A stretch of DNA of 10,959 bases from Cypionkella sp. (GTDB lineage Bacteria; Pseudomonadota; Alphaproteobacteria; Rhodobacterales; Rhodobacteraceae). This document shows positions 6,542 to 10,959 of this stretch, in pieces. Position numbers and translations under genes: made by a program. Each line of letters begins with the position of its first letter. Position 1 is the first letter of the stretch. The stretch is from positions 1 to 10,959 of the forward strand of contig JAGPBG010000036.1 in assembly GCA_018063485.1 (NCBI GenBank), written 5' to 3'. Under the pieces are notes generated by a model. The model had not been told where the DNA came from and did not search any database. It was given only the letters and a program-made list of their open reading frames with translations.

Positions 6542-8278
6542 CTATTCCCAGCAAGACACCAGAACGGTCATCCCCAAAGCCGCCGCATTCAGGGCGTCCG
6601 GGGTGGCCCTTTCGGTCTGAACAGACTCTTTGGCCACAATTCCCTGATCAGCCAAGAATGCCGCGATTGCTTGCCCTGAGGCCGCGAATTCCACCCCTGC
6701 CGGCAGCTTGCGGTCGGCGTCGGTCACCCGGGGCAACAACATCCCGATCACGGAGGCCGAGGCATCCAGAACCGGCCCGCCCGCATCGCCTGCCAGCACC
6801 GGAATCTCCAGTCGTTTGAGATCGACCTCGCCATTCAGCCCCGCCGAATCCTCCAGCGTGCCAAAGGTCAAGACCGGGGCGGGCAGTTTGCCCTCATAGG
6901 AATAACCCGCGACCGATACCTCGGCCCCGATCCGCTCGGCACCGCTTTGGAACATGGCGACTGCAGGTGGGGCCACCGCGACCGAAGGCAGCAGCAATGC
7001 CAGACCCGCCTGCACAGCCTTGACCGAAACCGGGGTTCCGCCCTCCAGCGTGACCTTGCCGCAGGAAGCCACCGCCTCGGAAGTGGTCAAGACCGCGCCG
7101 GCCTGATCCACAAAGAAGCCCGAGCGCGACAGCTTGGGCTTGCGCACCTCAAGCCCCGCAAGCAGCCCCGTCTTGGTCGCCGCGTCCAAAGGCACCAGCC
7201 CCGGATGCAGCGCCTTGTCGCCCGCGGCCCGGAAAGATGCCTTCAGCACCGGCAATATCCGCTCCATCCGCGCCGCATCTTCGGGTTTCCAGACCACCAG
7301 AAAGCCCTTGACCGCCCCCTTGGCCGCCTCGGCATAGGCATAGCTTTGCACCGTGTCGCTTTGCGCCGATATGGTGAAAGACTTCTCGCCTTTGCTCCGC
7401 TCCCCCTGATGTGGCACCACCGCAAGGGTTTGCAACACGTCATACAGCCCCGACAGCGCCGCCGCATCGCCCGGTTGCGAAATCAGGATCACCCGCAGGC
7501 CAGAGCTGTTCTTTTCAGCGAAATGCACGAAAGGTGGCTCGTAATGATCGAAAGACACCAAAGCCAGCGGCAGGGTGATCTCAATCCCCGACTCGGCCTC
7601 GATTACGGTATCAAAGCCGAACTCGGCCTTGTCTGCTGCGGCATTGGCAACCAAGGTCGCGCGTTGGCGGCTGGTCAGGATGCCGGTTGCCTCCATCCCG
7701 TTGGCCTCTTGCCAAGCGGCCATGGAGTTGCGGGTGCCGGGGCCAATAGCGCCATCAAGCGCCGAGGCATAGAATCCATACCATGCCAGCGCGGCCTGCA
7801 AGGCGATTCGGTCATCCCGGCTTAGGGCTGCTTCGCTCCGCTTGGCTTCGGCCGGGGTTTCATCCAGATCAACCACGGGTTCTGCGACTGGTTCCGGCAC
7901 GAGTTCGGCTTCTGCCTGCGCCTGCGGGACAACTGCAATCTCAGGCAAAACGGCGCCTGCTTCGGGCCAAAACTGCTCGCGATGATCTGAACCGTCTGTG
8001 ATATAGCTGTCTTGCGGGATCATTTGGGCGCGTTTGAGATCATTCAACCGCCCGGCCGCCGCCGCAGGGCTTTGCGGCCCCAAAACCACCGCGTACCAGC
8101 CAGATCTGATCTTGAAGCCAACTGCGTCGGGAAAAAGAGAAGCATAGGCGCGGGCGCGATCCTGTGCCTTGGCCAGGCTGGGCTGGGCCTCAACCTGCAA
8201 CCAGGCCTGATCTTGCGCCCAAATCGGCCCGATTGCCAAAGACCACAGCAGCGCCGCACACAATACCACCAATCTCAT
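6542..8278 (-). CDS. Exported SPOR-like / peptidoglycan-binding protein with catalytically degenerate trypsin-like domain
   Basis: 578 residues, reading from ATG 8278. Residues 1-21 form a Sec signal peptide ([17 protein letters not shown], likely cut after IWA), so the protein is exported to the periplasm. Residues about 24-95 resemble a SPOR-type repeat, 108-150 are an acidic, proline-rich linker, and 154-212 are a PG_binding_1 domain ([11 protein letters not shown]...[16 protein letters not shown]). Residues 213-380 are unassigned, and 385-545 have a chymotrypsin-like fold pattern: [14 protein letters not shown] (386-399), GLALLLPS, and GDAGGPVLD (497-505). The usual triad motifs LTNAHVV, DLALL and GNSGGP read here LTTSEAV (E401), GLALL (G425) and GDAGG (A499), so His, Asp and Ser all appear lost. 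This makes it a likely pseudoprotease acting by binding, perhaps at the cell wall. The frame extends to 8455, but that would overlap the glyQ promoter and start and would bury the signal peptide. Confidence 0.8.
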   Translation of the reverse strand: MRLVVLCAALLWSLAIGPIWAQDQAWLQVEAQPSLAKAQDRARAYASLFPDAVGFKIRSGWYAVVLGPQSPAAAAGRLNDLKRAQMIPQDSYITDGSDHREQFWPEAGAVLPEIAVVPQAQAEAELVPEPVAEPVVDLDETPAEAKRSEAALSRDDRIALQAALAWYGFYASALDGAIGPGTRNSMAAWQEANGMEATGILTSRQRATLVANAAADKAEFGFDTVIEAESGIEITLPLALVSFDHYEPPFVHFAEKNSSGLRVILISQPGDAAALSGLYDVLQTLAVVPHQGERSKGEKSFTISAQSDTVQSYAYAEAAKGAVKGFLVVWKPEDAARMERILPVLKASFRAAGDKALHPGLVPLDAATKTGLLAGLEVRKPKLSRSGFFVDQAGAVLTTSEAVASCGKVTLEGGTPVSVKAVQAGLALLLPSVAVAPPAVAMFQSGAERIGAEVSVAGYSYEGKLPAPVLTFGTLEDSAGLNGEVDLKRLEIPVLAGDAGGPVLDASASVIGMLLPRVTDADRKLPAGVEFAASGQAIAAFLADQGIVAKESVQTERATPDALNAAALGMTVLVSCWE

Positions 8279-8384
8279 TCTCAACCCAACCTGTCTTGCG
8301 CGCCGCTGGGACGCAAATTTCCGCGAACCTAACAGACGCCGCGCCCGATGCACATGCTTTTGCACGCTGACCCGGTGCTCTGCA

Positions 8385-8413
8385 TTGACCCTTGCTCGCC
8401 TCTTGCCTATGGA
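8385..8413 (+). promoter_or_regulatory. Sigma70-like promoter of the glyQ operon
   Basis: TTGACC (8385-8390) and TATGGA (8408-8413) are exactly 17 bases apart, almost the same pair as at metZ. The start would fall at about 8420, leaving a leader of about 19 bases with AAGAGG (8427-8432) before ATG 8439. This argues against any upstream in-frame start such as ATG 8385, which overlaps the -35 element. Confidence 0.65.
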
Positions 8414-8438
8414 AAGGCTGCATTTCAAGAGGTCTGCC

Positions 8439-9365
8439 ATGTTGGACGCCGCCAAAGCCCCGCAAAGTTTTCAGGAAATCATCCTGAGGTTGCAAAACTA
8501 CTGGGCGTCCAAGGGCTGCGCGATCTTGCAGCCCTATGACATGGAGGTGGGCGCTGGCACCTTTCACCCCGCAACCACCCTGCGTAGCCTCGGCGCGCGC
8601 CCTTGGGCGGCGGCTTATGTGCAACCTTCGCGCCGCCCGACCGATGGGCGCTATGGTGAAAACCCCAACCGCTTGCAGCACTATTACCAATATCAGGTCA
8701 TCATCAAACCCTCGCCGCCCGATCTGCAAGACCTCTACCTTGGCTCGCTTGCCGCCATCGGTATTGATGCCAGCCTGCACGACATCCGCTTTGTCGAGGA
8801 TGATTGGGAATCGCCAACCCTCGGCGCCTGGGGACTGGGCTGGGAGATCTGGTGCGACGGTATGGAAGTATCGCAGTTCACCTATTTCCAGCAGGTCGGC
8901 GGCCATGATTGCAAACCGGTTTCGGGCGAGCTTACCTATGGTCTTGAACGGCTTGCGATGTATGTTTTGGGTGTCGATCACGTCATGGACATGCCGTTCA
9001 ACGATCCCGCCTCGGCTATCGCGCTGACCTATGGCGATATTTTCCGCCAAACCGAGGAAGAATACTCCCGTCACAACTTCGACGGTGCTGATACGGAACA
9101 ACTGTTCCAACACTTCAAAGATGCCGAGGCCGAATGCGAACGCCTGCTGGATTTCCCGGCGCTTGATCCCAAATCGGGCAAGACCATCATCATGGCCCAT
9201 CCCGCCTATGATCAAACCATCAAGGCCAGCCATCTTTTCAACCTGCTCGATGCGCGCGGGGTGATTTCGGTGACCGAGCGCCAGGCCTATATCGGCCGCG
9301 TTCGCGCGCTGGCCAAGAAATGCGCCGATGCGTTCCGGCAAACACCAGCGGGGGCGGATCAGTGA
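8439..9365 (+). CDS. glyQ: Glycyl-tRNA synthetase alpha subunit
   Basis: A 308-residue class II synthetase subunit, close to E. coli GlyQ (303 residues). It forms the alpha2beta2 enzyme with GlyS; the alpha subunit activates glycine. The family sequence is unmistakable: [57 protein letters not shown], then [41 protein letters not shown], and [12 protein letters not shown]. The frame is open from 8385, but ATG 8439 has an ideally placed AAGAGG site and begins the conserved part. It is divergent from the exported PG-binding protein gene (160 bases between starts). Its stop overlaps the GTG start of the next gene as GTGA, which indicates translational coupling in a glyQ - small protein - glyS operon. 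Confidence 0.98.
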   Translation: MLDAAKAPQSFQEIILRLQNYWASKGCAILQPYDMEVGAGTFHPATTLRSLGARPWAAAYVQPSRRPTDGRYGENPNRLQHYYQYQVIIKPSPPDLQDLYLGSLAAIGIDASLHDIRFVEDDWESPTLGAWGLGWEIWCDGMEVSQFTYFQQVGGHDCKPVSGELTYGLERLAMYVLGVDHVMDMPFNDPASAIALTYGDIFRQTEEEYSRHNFDGADTEQLFQHFKDAEAECERLLDFPALDPKSGKTIIMAHPAYDQTIKASHLFNLLDARGVISVTERQAYIGRVRALAKKCADAFRQTPAGADQ

Positions 9366-9835
9366 ATGGTAAAATCGTCGGAGGCTTCATCGTGATCAGC
9401 GCTTTGCTCGCCGGGGCCACGATCTATTGGCTACAGGAATACGCCTTTTACACGCCCGTCGCCTTCACTCCCGCAAACCAGATCGAACTCACCCTGATCG
9501 AAACCGGCCTGCCAGAGCCGATTCTGGCCGAGAATGTCACCGGCGTGAACGCTGATAGCTCACCCATCCGCTTTCGTGCCTGTTTCACCACGCCGCAAAG
9601 CATGGCGATGCTGACCGAAACCTACAAAATCTACGAGGGTGCGCAGCCCTTGAACGCCCCGTCGTGGTTTCCATGCTTTGACGCCGGGAAAATCGGTGAT
9701 GCGCTGGAATCGGGCGAGGCGGTGGCCTTCCTGTCCCAGGCCAATATCGCCCCCGATGTCGATCGCGTGGTCGCGATCTTTCCCGATGGCCGGGCGTTCG
9801 CCTGGCAGCAATTTCACCCCGGCGCGGGAGAATAA
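9362..9835 (+). CDS. Small membrane-anchored protein between glyQ and glyS (DUF6446-like)
   Basis: 157 residues from a GTG start at 9362 that overlaps the glyQ TGA (GTGA), with a G-rich site (GGGGCGG) just before it. The frame continues upstream inside glyQ to an ATG at 9320, but the overlap start is the more likely one. The N-terminus [23 protein letters not shown] is one membrane anchor with a short cytoplasmic tip. The remaining ~130 residues would lie in the periplasm, with [34 protein letters not shown] and [16 protein letters not shown], and two cysteines (in ACF and PCF) that could form a disulfide. I recall a Rhodobacterales family with this sequence pattern and the same place beside glyS (annotated DUF6446). 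Its function is unknown. Only 2 bases separate its stop from glyS. Recalled relatives seem to continue further past the FAWQ stretch, so the C-terminus here may be short. Confidence 0.72.
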   Translation: MNGKIVGGFIVISALLAGATIYWLQEYAFYTPVAFTPANQIELTLIETGLPEPILAENVTGVNADSSPIRFRACFTTPQSMAMLTETYKIYEGAQPLNAPSWFPCFDAGKIGDALESGEAVAFLSQANIAPDVDRVVAIFPDGRAFAWQQFHPGAGE

Positions 9836-9837
9836 TC

Positions 9838-10959
9838 ATGGCCGATCTTCTTATCGAATTGTTTTCCGAGGAAATCCCCGCCCGGATGCAGGCCCGCGCG
9901 CGGGAGGATCTGAAAGCTCTCATGACCAACGGCTTGGTTGAGGCAGGGCTTACCTATGCCTCGGCTGGTGCGTTTTCTACGCCCCGCCGCCTTACGCTGT
10001 CGATAGACGGGTTAAGCGCCGAAAGCCGCGCCGTGCGTGAAGAGCGCAAAGGCCCAAGTGCTGCCGCCCCACAAGCCGCCATCGAGGGCTTCTTGCGCTC
10101 CACGGGCCTCGCGCTCGATCAACTTGAACGCCGCGCCGACAAAAAGGGCGAAACGCTTTACGCCGTGATCGAAAAGCCCGGTCGTGCGGCACCTGTGATC
10201 ATCGCCGAGGTGCTGGAGGCCACTATCCGCGCCTTCCCTTGGCCGAAATCCATGCGCTGGGGCAACGGCTCGCTGCGCTGGGTGCGCCCGCTGCATTCGA
10301 TCCTCTGCCTGCTCTCGGACGAGTCCGGCAACTCTGTGGTCCCCCTCAGCATCGACGGCATCACCGCAGGCAACGCCACCAAAGGCCACCGCTTCCTGTC
10401 GCAAGGCAGCTTCACCGTCACCGGCTTTGACGATTACGCGGTGAAGCTCAAACGCGCCCATGTCATGCTGGACACGTCCGAACGTGAGGCGGCGATCCTT
10501 CAGGCGGCGCAAAACCTCACCTTTGCTGCCGGAATGGAACTGGTTCCCGACGACAGGCTGCTGGCCGAAGTCGCCGGGCTGGTCGAATGGCCCGTGCCGC
10601 TGGTGGGCCGGATAGACCCCGCCTTCCTTGGCCTGCCGCCCGAGGTGCTGCAAACCAGCATGCGCGAGCATCAGAAATTCTTCTCGGTAAGAAACCCCAA
10701 GACCGACCGGATCGAAGGCTTTGTCACCGTCGCCAATACCGAGACCGCCGACCATGGCGCAACAATCCTTGCGGGCAACCAGAAGGTGCTGTCGGCGCGG
10801 CTGTCGGATGCGAAATTCTTCTATGACAACGACTTGCGCGTGGCCAAGGCGGGCATGGGCGAGTGGCTCGACGGGTTGAAATCCGTCACCTTCCACAACA
10901 AACTCGGCTCCCAAGCCGACCGCATCGCCCGTATCGCGGCGCTAGCGGTTGAGATCGCC
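9838..10959 (+). CDS. glyS: Glycyl-tRNA synthetase beta subunit, N-terminal 374 residues (3' end beyond window)
   Basis: From ATG 9838 the frame is open for 374 codons to the window edge; full GlyS is about 690 residues, so roughly half is present. The start MADLLIELFSEEIPARMQ and TPRRLTL near residues 49-55 are classic GlyS N-terminal features. They are followed by family blocks such as KGPSAAAPQAAIEGFLRS, KSMRWGNGSLRWVRPLHSI, GHRFL, EVAGLVEWPVPL, EVLQTSMREHQKFF, and SDAKFFYDNDL. The beta subunit recognises tRNA-Gly and completes the alpha2beta2 enzyme with GlyQ. A GGGAGAA ribosome site (9826-9832) lies inside the end of the preceding small gene, consistent with tight co-translation. No frameshift is seen in the part available. 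Confidence 0.98.
   Translation, partial: MADLLIELFSEEIPARMQARAREDLKALMTNGLVEAGLTYASAGAFSTPRRLTLSIDGLSAESRAVREERKGPSAAAPQAAIEGFLRSTGLALDQLERRADKKGETLYAVIEKPGRAAPVIIAEVLEATIRAFPWPKSMRWGNGSLRWVRPLHSILCLLSDESGNSVVPLSIDGITAGNATKGHRFLSQGSFTVTGFDDYAVKLKRAHVMLDTSEREAAILQAAQNLTFAAGMELVPDDRLLAEVAGLVEWPVPLVGRIDPAFLGLPPEVLQTSMREHQKFFSVRNPKTDRIEGFVTVANTETADHGATILAGNQKVLSARLSDAKFFYDNDLRVAKAGMGEWLDGLKSVTFHNKLGSQADRIARIAALAVEIA

Noticed and set aside
8279..8455. N-terminal extension of the exported PG-binding protein
   Set aside because: It would put 59 basic residues before a clear signal peptide and run over the glyQ promoter and start codon.
8190..9341. Long 383-residue open frame antisense to glyQ
   Set aside because: It lies opposite an unmistakable glyQ coding frame, shows no family pattern and has no ribosome site. 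It is a GC-bias artefact.

Overview
This window looks like an ordinary chromosomal segment from an alphaproteobacterium, most probably of the order Rhodobacterales (Roseobacter/Rhodobacter type). The grounds are a GC-rich, C-ending codon bias, the ftsY - (EamA transporter) - yciB order, a metZ gene preceded by a SAM-II riboswitch, and a small membrane-anchored gene lodged between glyQ and glyS. I found no rRNA, tRNA, CRISPR array, insertion sequence, phage gene or recognisable defence system.

Layout. (1) 1-402, minus strand: N-terminal part of an AlkB-type membrane di-iron hydroxylase, cut by the window edge. It is divergent from a lysoplasmalogenase (YhhN family) gene at 472-1140. (2) 1214-2215: ftsY, the SRP receptor, followed by a GC-rich hairpin terminator. 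(3) 2302-2541: the last ~79 residues of an EamA/DMT transporter with the rest missing, overlapping by ATGA the start of yciB (2538-3146). yciB is followed by a second membrane protein (3271-3903) that I read as a diverged yciB paralogue. (4) 3921-5270: a complete methionine control unit, namely sigma70-like promoter, SAM-II riboswitch, intrinsic terminator and metZ. (5) 5385-6473: folE2 with its own promoter, ending at a hairpin shared with a convergent gene. (6) 6542-8278, minus strand: an exported protein with a SPOR-like region, a peptidoglycan-binding domain and a trypsin-like domain in which all three catalytic positions appear substituted. (7) 8439 to the right edge: the glycyl-tRNA synthetase operon glyQ - small anchored protein - glyS (3' truncated), with a start/stop overlap and a 2-base gap, driven by a promoter just upstream of glyQ.

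The genes are mostly housekeeping: protein targeting (FtsY), envelope and septation (YciB, the paralogue, the PG-binding protein), methionine synthesis (MetZ), folate/queuosine precursor synthesis (FolE2) and translation (GlyQS). The points most worth a second look are the apparently dead exported protease, the tandem yciB-like pair beside a decayed transporter, the layered control of metZ, and the small protein translationally coupled into glyQS. No large new system is visible.
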